Positions 36,397 through 45,859 are shown, numbered from the stretch's first letter. The stretch is DNA of 64,000 nt from Erythrobacter sp. SD-21 (GCF_000181515.1 NZ_ABCG01000010.1:1-64000); one strand, 5' to 3'. The notes: generated by a model not told the origin, from the letters alone. Made by a program: numbers and translations.

Positions 36397-37272
36397 TTAT
36401 TCCTCGCCGAGCAAGGCCTTGGCCTGTGCCAGTTCCTTTTGCCCGACATGGCGCCCGCGAAAGCCGACCTGGCCGGCGTTCGGGTTGAGCGCGAAAAGGC
36501 CGACGATCTCTCGCGCTTCGGCGATTTCGTCGGAGGTCGGCCGGAAGGCCGCGTTGATGCCTTCGATCTGCGAGGGATGGATAGCGAGCATGCCGGTGAA
36601 CCCGTCCGCCCGCGCGGCGGCATAGGCGCGCGCTGCCCCCTCCTCGTCGCGGCGATCGCGGAACGGCGCTTCCAGCACTTCCAGACCCTGCGCATGGGCG
36701 GCAAGAAGGACCTGCGCGCGGACCATCGCCAGCGGATCGGTCCACAGGCCGCCGGGACCACGCATCCGCCGTGCGCCGAGCGAGCGGCCGAGCGCCGCCG
36801 GATCCCAGGTCAGGCCCGAAACACGCGGGTGCAGTTCCTCGGCAAAGGCTCGCAGAGCCAGCGCCGCGACCGGACTGGCGCCCAGTTCGGGCACAATCCG
36901 CGTGCTGTTCGCGCGAATCCCTGCACGGCCCTCGAGTTCGTAGAGCGCTGCGGCGAGGTTCTTCACCTCCTCGATATGGCTGCATTCGGCCAGCATCACC
37001 CCATCGGGCGCGCCTTCCAGCGCCGCCTCAATATCGCTGCGCCACTGGGGGCTCGACACGGGGCCGATCCGGACCCAGCGCGAAAAGGCGCGTGAGGAGG
37101 TGACCTGCTGGCGGTGCGACATCAGCCAGTCGCGGACGGTGAGGCGCGTGTGGAGCTTGGCCTCGTCGCTCGCGGCGCGGGCCATATCGAGCACGACGAC
37201 GTCGGCGCGCGCGAGGCTTGCTTCCTTAAGCGCCTTTTCCTTGTCCGCCGGGACCAGAAGCCACGAGCGCAT
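36397..37272 (-). CDS. HpcH/HpaI aldolase/citrate lyase beta-like (CitE-like) protein
   Basis: This 291-residue TIM-barrel protein resembles CoA-ester lyases such as CitE. The N-terminus SWLLVPADKEKALKEASLARADVVVLD and the block LTWDPAALGRSLGARRMRGP are family hallmarks (abridged). The usual LEDAV segment, which carries metal-binding acids, reads LDMARAA here, so metal binding or catalysis may be altered. I chose the ATG at 37272 because GAGGAG lies nine bases before it and abuts the other candidate ATG at 37281. No lyase partner genes are nearby. Confidence 0.8.
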   Translation of the reverse strand: MRSWLLVPADKEKALKEASLARADVVVLDMARAASDEAKLHTRLTVRDWLMSHRQQVTSSRAFSRWVRIGPVSSPQWRSDIEAALEGAPDGVMLAECSHIEEVKNLAAALYELEGRAGIRANSTRIVPELGASPVAALALRAFAEELHPRVSGLTWDPAALGRSLGARRMRGPGGLWTDPLAMVRAQVLLAAHAQGLEVLEAPFRDRRDEEGAARAYAAARADGFTGMLAIHPSQIEGINAAFRPTSDEIAEAREIVGLFALNPNAGQVGFRGRHVGQKELAQAKALLGEE

Positions 37273-37322
37273 GCGATACATCTCCTCAAGCCGGATGCAC
37301 GCGCCCGCAGATCAGGTGCGAA

Positions 37323-38435
37323 TCATCCCGCCGCAATATCGACCTGGTTGGTTAGCATCGGGTAATCGATGTAGCCTTCGGGGCCCGGAAGGTACCAGCT
37401 TTGCGGCACGTTGACATTGGGCTGCAACTGGGCGCCCAGTCGGAAGCGTTCGGGCAGGTCGGGGTTGGAAATGAAGTCGCGGCCCCAGCTCACGGCGTCG
37501 CAGCGGTCGGCTTCGATATCGGCCACGGCCTGTTCGGGCGTGTAGTCGCTGTTGAGGATCAGCGGACCGGAATAGGCCTTGCGGATCAGCGGGCTCTGCT
37601 TTGGCACTTCGGTTGAACCGAAGGTGCCTTCGGGGCCGGGTTCGCGCAGTTCGAGGAAGGCCAGGCCAAGGTCTTCGACGACCTTTGCCGCCGCGCCGAA
37701 GGTGGCGGGCGGGTCGCTGTCGTCGCAGCCCTGCGTTTCGCCATTGGGCGAGAGGCGCACGCCCACTCGGTCCGCGCCCCAAACATCGACCAGCGCGGTC
37801 AGGACTTCGCGCAGGAAACGGGTGCGGTTTTCGGGGCTACCTCCGTAGTCATCTTCGCGCAGGTTCGTGCTGTCGCGCAGGAACTGGTCGACGAGGTAGC
37901 CATTCGCGCCGTGGAGCTGGATGCCGTCGAAACCGGCCTTTTTCGCGTTTTCGGCGGCGTGGCGGTAATCCTCGACCACGCGGGCGATCTCGCCATTCGA
38001 AAGCTCGCGCGCCTGCTCGTAATCCTTGCGCCCTTCGAAAGTGTGCGCGTGACCCGGTGCCTTGGTGGCGCTGGCCGAAACCGGCGGAATGCCGCCGAGG
38101 AAATCGGGATGGACGAGGCGGCCCATGTGCCACATCTGGAGGACGATCTTGCCTCCTTCCTCATGCACGGCTTCGGTGACAGGCTTCCAGCCCTCGGTCT
38201 GCGCATCGCTCCAGATCCCCGGCGCGGCGGGCCAGCCGAGGCCTTCGACGCTAATACCGGTGGCTTCGGAAATGGTCAGGCCGGCGCCCGCACGCTGGCG
38301 GTAATAGGTCGCCATCATCTCGTTCGGGACCGAGCCGGGCTGGGTCGAGCGGCCACGAGTGAGCGGGGCCATGAAGATCCGGTTCTTCGCCTCGATGGCG
38401 CCGAGAGTGAGCGGTTCGAGCAGTTTTTCGTGCAT
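37323..38435 (-). CDS. Alkene reductase, Old Yellow Enzyme family
   Basis: This 370-residue FMN enzyme reduces carbon-carbon double bonds of enones, maleimides or nitroesters with NAD(P)H. It starts with LLEPLTLGAIEAKNRIFMAP (abridged) and has the motif HGANGYLVDQFLRD, with the substrate-binding His/Asn pair, and DDYGGSPENRTRF. The ATG at 38435 follows AGGAAA; the frame upstream to 38468 adds an unconserved leader. It lies next to the CitE-like gene on the same strand, 50 bases apart. Confidence 0.93.
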   Translation of the reverse strand: MHEKLLEPLTLGAIEAKNRIFMAPLTRGRSTQPGSVPNEMMATYYRQRAGAGLTISEATGISVEGLGWPAAPGIWSDAQTEGWKPVTEAVHEEGGKIVLQMWHMGRLVHPDFLGGIPPVSASATKAPGHAHTFEGRKDYEQARELSNGEIARVVEDYRHAAENAKKAGFDGIQLHGANGYLVDQFLRDSTNLREDDYGGSPENRTRFLREVLTALVDVWGADRVGVRLSPNGETQGCDDSDPPATFGAAAKVVEDLGLAFLELREPGPEGTFGSTEVPKQSPLIRKAYSGPLILNSDYTPEQAVADIEADRCDAVSWGRDFISNPDLPERFRLGAQLQPNVNVPQSWYLPGPEGYIDYPMLTNQVDIAAG

Positions 38436-38484
38436 GGAAGGTGGTTTCCTTTGCCTTGTGTGGCCCAAGAGCTAGGGGGCGGTC

Positions 38485-39405
38485 ATGGGCGAGACAAGCA
38501 CCGCGGCGGACAAGAATGGCTTTCAGGCCAGCGCCTGGCACTTTGCCGCCCTGATCGCGGGCAATGTCGCGCTGGCGCTCGGGCCCTGGCTGGTGCGGCT
38601 TGCCGATACGGGGCCAGTGTCGGCCGGTTTCTGGCGGCTGTTCCTCCCGATCCCGTTGATTGCCTTCCTTGCGTGGAGAGGCCGCGCGCCCGGACCGTTC
38701 GACAGGCGGCTCGCTTTGCTGGCCATCGTGGCGGGCGTGTTCTTCGCGCTCGACATCGCCACCTGGCACGTCGGGATCGAAGAGACGCGGCTCGGCAACG
38801 CGGTGCTGTTCGGCAATTCCGGAAGCGTGATCCTCATGCTTTGGGGCCTCATCGCCCTGCGCCGTGCGCCCTCCGGCCGCGAAAGCGCGGGCGTGCTGGC
38901 CGCGTTGGCCGGCGCGGCGATCCTGCTGGGGCGCAGCCTCGAGATCTCGACTGCGACCTTCGTGGGCGACCTTTTCTGCCTCTTTGCAGGGCTCTGCTAC
39001 GCCTTTTACCTGCTGCCCGCGCAAAAGGCGCGAGGCGTGCTGGGGCAGTGGAGCGTGCTGCTGCTGGTGTGCCTCGTTGCGTCGCCGCTGCTGCTGGGCA
39101 TGGCGGTCGCGGCGGGAGAGCCGGTCTGGCCGGGCGAAGCGGGCTGGACGCCGGTGCTGCTGCTGGCGCTGTCGAGCCAGTTCATCGGGCAGGGCCTGCT
39201 GGTCTATTCGCTCAAGCACTTCCCGCCGCTGATCATCGGCATGGCCCTGCTGACCCAGCCGGCGGTGGCGGCAACAGTCGGCTGGTTCGTTTTCGGCGAG
39301 AGGCTGGTGCCATTGGACGTACTTGGCATGGCGCTTCTGGCCGCAGCCCTGCTGCTGGCGCGCACGGCGCCGCCTGCACGTGTGCCTAACGCTCGACCCG
39401 ATTGA
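38485..39405 (+). CDS. DMT-superfamily EamA transporter
   Basis: This 306-residue membrane protein has ten helices made of two EamA repeats, the first ending near LGRSLEISTATFVG and the second containing LSSQFIGQGLLVYSLKHFPP. Such proteins export metabolites or amino acids. AGGGGGCGG precedes the ATG. Its last 20 bases overlap the end of the convergent DUF2254 gene. Substrate unknown. Confidence 0.92.
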   Translation: MGETSTAADKNGFQASAWHFAALIAGNVALALGPWLVRLADTGPVSAGFWRLFLPIPLIAFLAWRGRAPGPFDRRLALLAIVAGVFFALDIATWHVGIEETRLGNAVLFGNSGSVILMLWGLIALRRAPSGRESAGVLAALAGAAILLGRSLEISTATFVGDLFCLFAGLCYAFYLLPAQKARGVLGQWSVLLLVCLVASPLLLGMAVAAGEPVWPGEAGWTPVLLLALSSQFIGQGLLVYSLKHFPPLIIGMALLTQPAVAATVGWFVFGERLVPLDVLGMALLAAALLLARTAPPARVPNARPD

Positions 39406-40708
39406 GGAACTGCTGGTATCGCGCTTCGACGGCTTCGAGCTCAGGGCCGACGAGGTGCTCGCGTGCCTGCTGTGCGAGGAGGTCGCCCTCCTGCATGATG
39501 ATGGCGCGACGGGTCTCGTCGTCGAGCGTCGAGGTTGCATCGATCAGCGCGTCGAAGGTCACCAGCGCAGCAATCCGGTTGGTCGCCACGCCGCTGCGCA
39601 TCGCGCCGAAACCGCGCGCGACGAAATGCGCGAAATCGTCTTCCAGCAGGATGAGATGCGGCTCCTCATCCTCTTGCGCATAGCTGCGCGTCAAATTGCG
39701 CCGCGCCAGTTCCGCGGTTGCCGCGCCCAGCCAGTGGACCGCAGTCACGGCGGTGAAAGGGTCGTTGATGCCAGGTGAGAGGGCGCGAAGGCCGATCTCT
39801 GCCAGCTCGTCGATCAGGAACTGCATATCCTGGCTCGGCGTGCGCATCGATCCGAGCGTGAAGGCGGCGCGCACCTCGTCATCGGGGCAATCTTCGACCA
39901 CGTCCATTTCCGCCCAATAGGCGATTGTGACTTCGGGATGGACGAAGTCGCCGGTGCGCACGGCCAGTTTGAGCTTGCCGTTCTCGCGCTTCGCCAGCTC
40001 CTCCAGCGATTTGAAGGCAATTGCCTGCACATAGCCGGTGTCGCGCGCAGTGATGGCCTTGCCGTCAGGCGCCGAATGCGCGCGTCCGCCCGTGTTGTCC
40101 TCGGGGAAAAGTTCCTCGATTTCCTCGAGCAAGCGTGCGCCGATGCCCTTGAGCACGTTGTTCACCCGGATCGAGGAAGGGATGTGGTTGAGGAAATAGA
40201 CCAGCACCGCCACGCTCAGCAGCATCAGCCCGAAGGCGACCAGCAGGGACAGTTGCGGCACGAAGCCCGGCAGGGCGGAGGCCACCGCGTCTTCGATGTT
40301 CGAGGGCCGCTCGTCCTCGCCGCGCACCGTGCGCAGGACGGTGATCGAATAGACGAAAGTGCCGATGAAGGTCGCCAGGCTGAACTGGTTGCCACGATCC
40401 TCCATGAAATTGGTGAGGAGGCGCGGTCCGTAATTGCCGCTGGCATAGGCGACCGCGGCGATTGTGATCGAGAAGACGGTGGAAGCGACGCCCATCATCG
40501 TGCCGGCAATGACAGTGAGCATATTGCTCGCCCCGTCGGGTCGGGCGGGTTGGAGCCAGGTGACATCGTTGAGGAAATCGGCCCAGCCGCTGCGGTCGAG
40601 ATAGATCGTCAGACTGGCCAGCAACAGGGCGGCCAGCGAAAACAGCGCGGGCAGAAACCAGTAGCTGGCGTTTACGCTCGCCCAGATCGCTTTAAGGCGT
40701 GCGGTCAT
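39386..40708 (-). CDS. DUF2254 membrane protein, first copy
   Basis: This 440-residue protein matches DUF2254. Four N-terminal helices (WFLPALFSLAALLLASLTIYL, then VIAGTMMGVASTVFSITIAAVAYA, abridged) lead to a soluble domain with the family block IGLRALSPGINDPFTAVTAVHWL. I chose the ATG at 40708 because the conserved N-terminus begins there and the upstream frame is arginine-rich leader. It overlaps the preceding DUF2254 gene by four bases, so the two are a translationally coupled pair. Function is not known. Confidence 0.85.
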   Translation of the reverse strand: MTARLKAIWASVNASYWFLPALFSLAALLLASLTIYLDRSGWADFLNDVTWLQPARPDGASNMLTVIAGTMMGVASTVFSITIAAVAYASGNYGPRLLTNFMEDRGNQFSLATFIGTFVYSITVLRTVRGEDERPSNIEDAVASALPGFVPQLSLLVAFGLMLLSVAVLVYFLNHIPSSIRVNNVLKGIGARLLEEIEELFPEDNTGGRAHSAPDGKAITARDTGYVQAIAFKSLEELAKRENGKLKLAVRTGDFVHPEVTIAYWAEMDVVEDCPDDEVRAAFTLGSMRTPSQDMQFLIDELAEIGLRALSPGINDPFTAVTAVHWLGAATAELARRNLTRSYAQEDEEPHLILLEDDFAHFVARGFGAMRSGVATNRIAALVTFDALIDATSTLDDETRRAIIMQEGDLLAQQAREHLVGPELEAVEARYQQFLNRVER

Positions 40709-42021
40709 GCGACACGCTTCAGGCTGGAGGGTGGCTGGTCGAACTGGGAAAACGCCTCGGCGATGTCGCGCCGGTCGATCTCCTGCTCGGCGTTCGCCAT
40801 AGCGTGGTCGCGCAGTTCCTCGGCGCATTGGCGCAGGTAGCGCAGCAGGCCGGCGGGACAGTCCTGCTGCGCCATGAGCGCGCAGAGCCGGGCGTAATTG
40901 TCGATCGTGCGAATCGAAACGGAGGGATAGTCGGCCGCCGCCTGCCGGAAATGATTAAGCGGGGCGCCGAAAAGGCCGCGAAAGTCCTGGCCCGGCAATT
41001 CGAAGCGCGGCGCGTCCTTCCAAGCTGCTACCTTTCCGTCCTCGACCCAGAGGCTGGCGTTGCCGGAAATCGCCGCGGCGAGCTGGTCGGCGCAGGCGAT
41101 GGCGGAGTAAAAATCGTTGATGCCCGGCGACAGCGCCCGCGCGGCGACCTCGACCAGCAGGCGTACCTGATAGACGGTCGACTGCACGGAGGAACGGAAT
41201 TCGCCGATGGGTATGGCCTTGTAAATGCAGTCTTCGTCCGGGTTGGCCGTGGCAAAGCGCACCAGCGGTTCGCCTTCCATCACGTGCTGGCCGGGAGCGG
41301 CGCAGAAGCGCACGGCCCCTTGGTCGTCGCCCAGTTCCTCCGCGATGGCGGCCAAGTCGATGCCTTCGATATAGCCTTCGCGCCTGGAGGGGATGGTCAT
41401 TTGCCACTCGCCGTCGAAAGGCTCGCCCTCGATGATCGGGATCGCCACGCTGCCCGCATCGGCGCCGAGATGCGCGATCGAACGGTCGACGAACATGGTG
41501 CGTCCCAGATCGTGGATGGCAACGCCCAGCATAGCGATGTTGACGAGCTCGAGGGCCAACATCGTGGTCAGCGCGAAATGGGGCATTTGCGCCAAGGGCG
41601 CTTCGGGATCGACGCGCATCAGCACGATGATCGAGAACATGAGGCAGAAAGTCAGCCCGGCCATCGACAGGCGCACCAGCCCCTTGTCGAGCCAGCGATC
41701 CACTAGCCGTACGCCGAGATTGCCCGTGGCCAGCGTCAGCACGATCAGCGTGACCGACCAGTAGAGCGTCAGGAGGGCGACATTCACCCCGACCACGGCA
41801 ATGGCGAGGTCCTGCGCCGTGTCGCCCGCGACAAGCAGGGTGATGCCGTGCTCGAAGAGCCAGCGCCCGGCAAAGGCGCGGTCGGCCCACAGCACCAGCG
41901 TCCCCACCAGCGGCGCTGCGATCACGGCGACCAGCGGCAGCGACCAGTAATTGGCCACCAGCCGGTGAATCACCCAGTCGCGAATTCCTTTGAGTGGCCC
42001 CGTTGCAGCCAAAGCGCGCAT
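40705..42021 (-). CDS. DUF2254 membrane protein, second copy
   Basis: This 438-residue paralogue has the same plan: N-terminal helices starting YWSLPLVAVIAAPLVGTLVL, a linker, and [25 protein letters not shown] (abridged) in the soluble half. Identity with its neighbour is modest, so the duplication is old. It is the upstream member of the pair and its stop overlaps the start of the first copy (ATGA). Two different subunits of one membrane complex is a reasonable inference. Confidence 0.85.
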   Translation of the reverse strand: MRALAATGPLKGIRDWVIHRLVANYWSLPLVAVIAAPLVGTLVLWADRAFAGRWLFEHGITLLVAGDTAQDLAIAVVGVNVALLTLYWSVTLIVLTLATGNLGVRLVDRWLDKGLVRLSMAGLTFCLMFSIIVLMRVDPEAPLAQMPHFALTTMLALELVNIAMLGVAIHDLGRTMFVDRSIAHLGADAGSVAIPIIEGEPFDGEWQMTIPSRREGYIEGIDLAAIAEELGDDQGAVRFCAAPGQHVMEGEPLVRFATANPDEDCIYKAIPIGEFRSSVQSTVYQVRLLVEVAARALSPGINDFYSAIACADQLAAAISGNASLWVEDGKVAAWKDAPRFELPGQDFRGLFGAPLNHFRQAAADYPSVSIRTIDNYARLCALMAQQDCPAGLLRYLRQCAEELRDHAMANAEQEIDRRDIAEAFSQFDQPPSSLKRVA

Positions 42022-42073
42022 TTCCCCTACGATTGCGGACAGGGGGATAACGCGCAGGGTGGGGAAGGGTTGC

Positions 42074-42367
42074 CTACTCTTCCTCGTCTATCGGAAACCA
42101 TGTGAAGCCGTGACCAGGGCCATCATCCGACTGGTCATCGACAATCGAAATGTCGTCCAGTGCGATCATCGAGGTGGAATCGCCCTCTTGGGGCCGTCCG
42201 ACTAAGTCCCAGAGTTCATCGCGCACAAGATTGACAGCGAGACATTCAGCAGCCTCCGCATCATCAGCCTCGACCACGCGCGTGGTGAAGAAGCCAAGGC
42301 ACTTCCCGTCGTCGGAAAGACGCGCTGGGAAATCTCGGCCCTCTAACCGAACTTGATATTTCGGCAT
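42074..42367 (-). CDS. Conserved small protein of unknown function
   Basis: This 97-residue acidic protein (PKYQVRLEGRDFPARLSDDG at the start) has no recognisable domain and no signal or membrane segment. The start is the ATG at 42367, which overlaps the nadA stop in a TGATG, so it is very likely translated by re-initiation after nadA. The tie to nadA is positional only. Confidence 0.65.
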   Translation of the reverse strand: MPKYQVRLEGRDFPARLSDDGKCLGFFTTRVVEADDAEAAECLAVNLVRDELWDLVGRPQEGDSTSMIALDDISIVDDQSDDGPGHGFTWFPIDEEE

Positions 42368-43353
42368 CAAACCCGGCCCAAATCGCCTCCGCCAATCGTC
42401 CCGCTGGCCATTTCGAGCATCCGGTCGAGGCTCTGCTTGGCTTTCAACCGTAGCCCTTCCTCGATTTCAATGCGCGGCTTAAGCGTGTCGAGACACTTGT
42501 AGAGCTTCTCCAGTGTGTTCAGCGCCATATAGGGGCAGATGTTGCAGCTGCAGTTGCCGTCCGCTCCGGGCGCGCCGATGAAGGTCTTTTCGGGCAGCGC
42601 CTTTTCCATCTGGTGGATGATGTGCGGCTCGGTCGCGACGATGAGCGTGTCGCCTTCAAACGTTTCTGCAAATTGCAAGATGCCGCTTGTCGAGCCGACG
42701 TAATCGGAATGCTCGACGATGGTTGGCGGGCATTCGGGATGCGCGGCGATCGGGGCGTCGGGGTGCTGCGCCTTCAGCTTCAGGAGCTCGGTCTCGCTGA
42801 AGGCCTCGTGCACGATGCAAACGCCCGGCCACAGCAGCATCTCGCGGCCGAACTTGCGGCTCATGTAACTGCCCAGATGACGGTCGGGGCCGAAGATGAT
42901 TTTCTGGTCTTCGGGAATTTGGCTGATGATGGTCTCGGCGCTGGAAGAGGTGACGATGATGTCGGAAAGCGCTTTCACCTCGGTCGAACAATTTATGTAG
43001 GTCAACGCGATATGATCGGGATGCTTTTCGCGGAAAGCCTTGAACTTTTCAGGCGGGCAACTGTCTTCGAGACTGCAGCCGGCATCCATGTCGGGCAGAA
43101 CGACGATTTTCTCAGGACTAAGGATTTTGGCTGTGTCGGCCATGAATTTCACGCCGCAAAAGGCGATCACGTCGGCATCGGTTTCAGCTGCCTTGCGGCT
43201 GAGTTCGAGGCTGTCGCCCACGAAATCGGCAAGATCCTGGATCTGCGCGCTCTGGTAGTAATGTGCGAGGATGATCGCGTTCTTCTCCTTACGGAGGCGA
43301 TCGATGGCGGCGAGGAGGTCTTCGCCGGTCGGAAGGCTGGTTTCGGCGGTCAT
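42367..43353 (-). CDS. nadA: Quinolinate synthase A
   Basis: NadA condenses iminoaspartate and dihydroxyacetone phosphate to quinolinate in NAD synthesis, using an oxygen-sensitive [4Fe-4S] cluster. The 328-residue protein has the three expected domains, with AHYYQSAQIQDLADFVGDSL, FCGVKFMADTAKIL and DMDAGCSLEDSCPP. Cluster-binding Cys candidates include those in DAGCSLEDSC, AHPECPP and NCSCNICP. nadB and nadC are not in the window. Confidence 0.95.
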   Translation of the reverse strand: MTAETSLPTGEDLLAAIDRLRKEKNAIILAHYYQSAQIQDLADFVGDSLELSRKAAETDADVIAFCGVKFMADTAKILSPEKIVVLPDMDAGCSLEDSCPPEKFKAFREKHPDHIALTYINCSTEVKALSDIIVTSSSAETIISQIPEDQKIIFGPDRHLGSYMSRKFGREMLLWPGVCIVHEAFSETELLKLKAQHPDAPIAAHPECPPTIVEHSDYVGSTSGILQFAETFEGDTLIVATEPHIIHQMEKALPEKTFIGAPGADGNCSCNICPYMALNTLEKLYKCLDTLKPRIEIEEGLRLKAKQSLDRMLEMASGTIGGGDLGRV

Positions 43354-43436
43354 TGTTTGTCCCGTCAGTTGGCTTTGTGAGCGCTTATAGACTTAACGGG
43401 TGGCGAGGCGAGGGGGTTCCTTGCCCCGACTTCTGA

Positions 43437-44216
43437 TTACATGGTGAAACCGGGTGGCAGGAACGCCTCCATCGGGCGCTCTGCGCCCGATGTTCCGGCA
43501 ATGACCTGCTCGGTCACGGCAATGCCGAACGAGGAAAAGGCGATCAGCATCGAGACGGTGAACACCGCGATGTAGAGCCCGAGACCCCACCAGTAGGCCG
43601 GGTGGACGCGGCCCAGCTTGCGCTTGTCGACGATCATGCCGATCACCGGGAAAATCATGGTGACGATGGTCGTGATGAGCCAGGAATTGGGGATCATCAG
43701 CGGCAGGGGCAGCAGGCGTCCTAGACCGGGACCGGTCAGGATTGCCATGCCGCACAGCATCAGCCGCCGGTGCCAGCCGGTGTAGCGGCGGCGCATGAGG
43801 GCCCAGAAGGTCAGGCCGCCGAAGAGCCAGACGAGCAAGGTGTTGCTCCACAGGAACTCGCTGACATGAAAGAAGAACGGGCCGCCCGTGCGCCGTGCGA
43901 CGACGATCATGATCATCGTGCCCGCGATGACCATCAGCGGGACCCAGAGATAGGCGATCTTGCCGAATTTCGCGTGCAGCGACCAGTTGTCGGTCGAGGC
44001 GGTGACATGCTGGCCGCAATAGATGCCGAGCCAGGACATGAAGATGATACCGTGGACATGATAGGGCCAGGGCACGTCGAAGCTCGAGCGTGCGAAGGCC
44101 AGGTTGACCACGAAACCGGCCACGATGATGAAGCTCATCACAAAGGCCATGATGGTGAAAAAGCGCGTATTTCCGCGGATTGCGGTGTCATGCGGCGCGG
44201 CGGCGTTAGTAGCCAT
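43437..44216 (-). CDS. Histidine-rich polytopic membrane protein
   Basis: This 259-residue protein has about seven hydrophobic segments and conserved-looking His residues in or near them: YHVHG (53-57 region), YCGQHV, LHAKFGK, GWHRRLML and VHPAYWW. The pattern resembles DUF2306/cytochrome b561-like proteins, which may bind haem, but I cannot place it with certainty. The ATG at 44216 begins a normal N-terminus. Nothing around it suggests a function. Confidence 0.7.
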   Translation of the reverse strand: MATNAAAPHDTAIRGNTRFFTIMAFVMSFIIVAGFVVNLAFARSSFDVPWPYHVHGIIFMSWLGIYCGQHVTASTDNWSLHAKFGKIAYLWVPLMVIAGTMIMIVVARRTGGPFFFHVSEFLWSNTLLVWLFGGLTFWALMRRRYTGWHRRLMLCGMAILTGPGLGRLLPLPLMIPNSWLITTIVTMIFPVIGMIVDKRKLGRVHPAYWWGLGLYIAVFTVSMLIAFSSFGIAVTEQVIAGTSGAERPMEAFLPPGFTM

Positions 44217-44312
44217 TCTCGTAAACTCCCCCCCAGGAACGAGCGACCATGATGTCTTTTGTTATGGCCGGACTATCGTGCGGGATGGCGGGAAGGTCAA
44301 TACAGGCGCAAG

Positions 44313-44999
44313 CTATTCGGGTGCGGCTTCCCCATCGAAACGCACGTCGACGGTGACATCGCCGTACCCCGCCACCTGCAGCGGGATGGCTAGGTTCTGC
44401 CGCACCGCCTCCTTCGCAGCCTCGCGCGCCATGGCGAGCACTTGCGGGTTCTTGGCAAAAGCAGCGGCCTTGCGCTCGGCCTGCTGCGAATTGTTGCGGG
44501 CGAGGTCCGCACTGGCGTCGCGGCTGACATAGGTTCCTTCGGTGAAGGTCTTGGCCGCGCCTTCGTCGAGATTGGGGCGCGAAATCTTAAGGGCGGGGAG
44601 GACCACGCCCAAAGTCTCGCTATCCTCGTCCCAAGTGAGGCGGTCGCTGTCCATGCTGCTGAGGTCAAGCCGGTATTCGACCGTCGCCGGGATGACCGAG
44701 GCCTGGCGGCTTTCGAGCAAATCGATATTCAGCACGCCGCGACGGTCGACGCTTTCGGCGACCACTTCGAAGCGGCTGGAGAAAACGGTCAGCGAATTCT
44801 GCTTCTCGAAAGCGAGCATGGCGCTGGCCACCGGATCGCCTTCCTCCTTGTAGATGAAGGCGCGCCAGCCAAGCCATGCGGCGAGCGCGAAGAGCATTAT
44901 GGCGATCAACCACGGAACCGCCTGCACGCGGGCGAGCGAAGGACTTCGTTCCGCCTTCGGGTGGGCCTGGTTCGCGCGCTCGTTCAGATCATCTGCCAT
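44313..44999 (-). CDS. DUF4230-like membrane-anchored protein
   Basis: This 228-residue protein has one N-terminal helix (VPWLIAIMLFALAAWLGWRAF, abridged, about 28-48) and an exposed domain. That domain begins FEKQNSLTVFSSRFEVVAES, matching the uncharacterised DUF4230 family. The ATG at 44999 lies inside the end of the upstream hydrolase gene (16-base overlap), so the two are co-translated. Function unknown. Confidence 0.75.
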   Translation of the reverse strand: MADDLNERANQAHPKAERSPSLARVQAVPWLIAIMLFALAAWLGWRAFIYKEEGDPVASAMLAFEKQNSLTVFSSRFEVVAESVDRRGVLNIDLLESRQASVIPATVEYRLDLSSMDSDRLTWDEDSETLGVVLPALKISRPNLDEGAAKTFTEGTYVSRDASADLARNNSQQAERKAAAFAKNPQVLAMAREAAKEAVRQNLAIPLQVAGYGDVTVDVRFDGEAAPE

Positions 45000-45859
45000 A
45001 TATCGCCTGAACGCCGCACTATGCCGCGGCGTTCCAGATCGATGAGATGGGCGGTGACCGACATTTTCGCCGCCCCGTGCAGGCGCTCGTCCAGACCCTT
45101 GTACATCTTGGGCACGAAATCGGCTGCCTCGTGCGGACCTTCGGCAAGGTGGCGCAGTATCTGGTTCTCTCGCTGGCGGCGGTGGCCGATCATCCCGCGC
45201 ACAAGCTGGCGCGGCTTGTGGATCGCCTCGCCATGGGCGGGATAATAGACCGTATCCTGCTCGCGCGCGTAGAGCTTTTCGAGGCTGGCCATATAGTCCG
45301 CCATGTCGCCATCGGGCGGGACCACCACACTGGTCGACCAGCCCATCACATGGTCGCCGGTAAAGACCGCGCCGCTCTCTTCCAGCGCGAAACACAAATG
45401 GTTGGAGACATGGCCCGGTGTCGCCACGGCGCGCAGAGTCCAGCCAGGGCCGGTCATCGCCTCGCCATCCTCCATCACCCGGTCGGGTTCGTAGGTCCGG
45501 TCGAAACTGGCATCGGCACGCGGACCGCTATCGTCGAGCACCAGGGGCGCGCAGCCGACGATGGGCGCGCCGGTTCTTGCCGCAAGGGTCTTGGCGGCGG
45601 GCGAGTGATCGCGGTGGGTGTGCGTGCACATAATTGCGCAGACGTGTTCCTCGCCGATGGCGGCGTCGAGCGCGAGCAGGTGCTCCTTTTCGTCCGGGCC
45701 GGGATCGATCACCGCGCAGCCATCGCTGATGCCGACGATATAGCTCTGCGTGCCCGTATAGGTATAGGGCGAGGGATTGGGCGCGAGCACGCGGCGGACC
45801 AGCGGTTCCAGTTGCATCGCTTCGCCCGTGGGCCAGGGTTTGGGGGGAGGGCCTGCCAT
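44984..45859 (-). CDS. Metallo-beta-lactamase-fold hydrolase with winged-helix tail
   Basis: This 291-residue enzyme has the MBL metal site: THTHRDHS (HxHxDH), ATPGHVSNH, FTGDHVMGW and YPAHGEAI. The C-terminal 60 residues (ENQILRHLAEGPHEAADFVPKMYKGL, abridged) form the winged-helix-like tail found in LACTB2-type proteins. Relatives are glyoxalase II-like or RNA-acting hydrolases, so the substrate is not fixed. The ATG at 45859 is the first conserved Met; the frame stays open upstream to 46954 only as antisense to glpK. Confidence 0.85.
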   Translation of the reverse strand: MAGPPPKPWPTGEAMQLEPLVRRVLAPNPSPYTYTGTQSYIVGISDGCAVIDPGPDEKEHLLALDAAIGEEHVCAIMCTHTHRDHSPAAKTLAARTGAPIVGCAPLVLDDSGPRADASFDRTYEPDRVMEDGEAMTGPGWTLRAVATPGHVSNHLCFALEESGAVFTGDHVMGWSTSVVVPPDGDMADYMASLEKLYAREQDTVYYPAHGEAIHKPRQLVRGMIGHRRQRENQILRHLAEGPHEAADFVPKMYKGLDERLHGAAKMSVTAHLIDLERRGIVRRSGDIWQMI

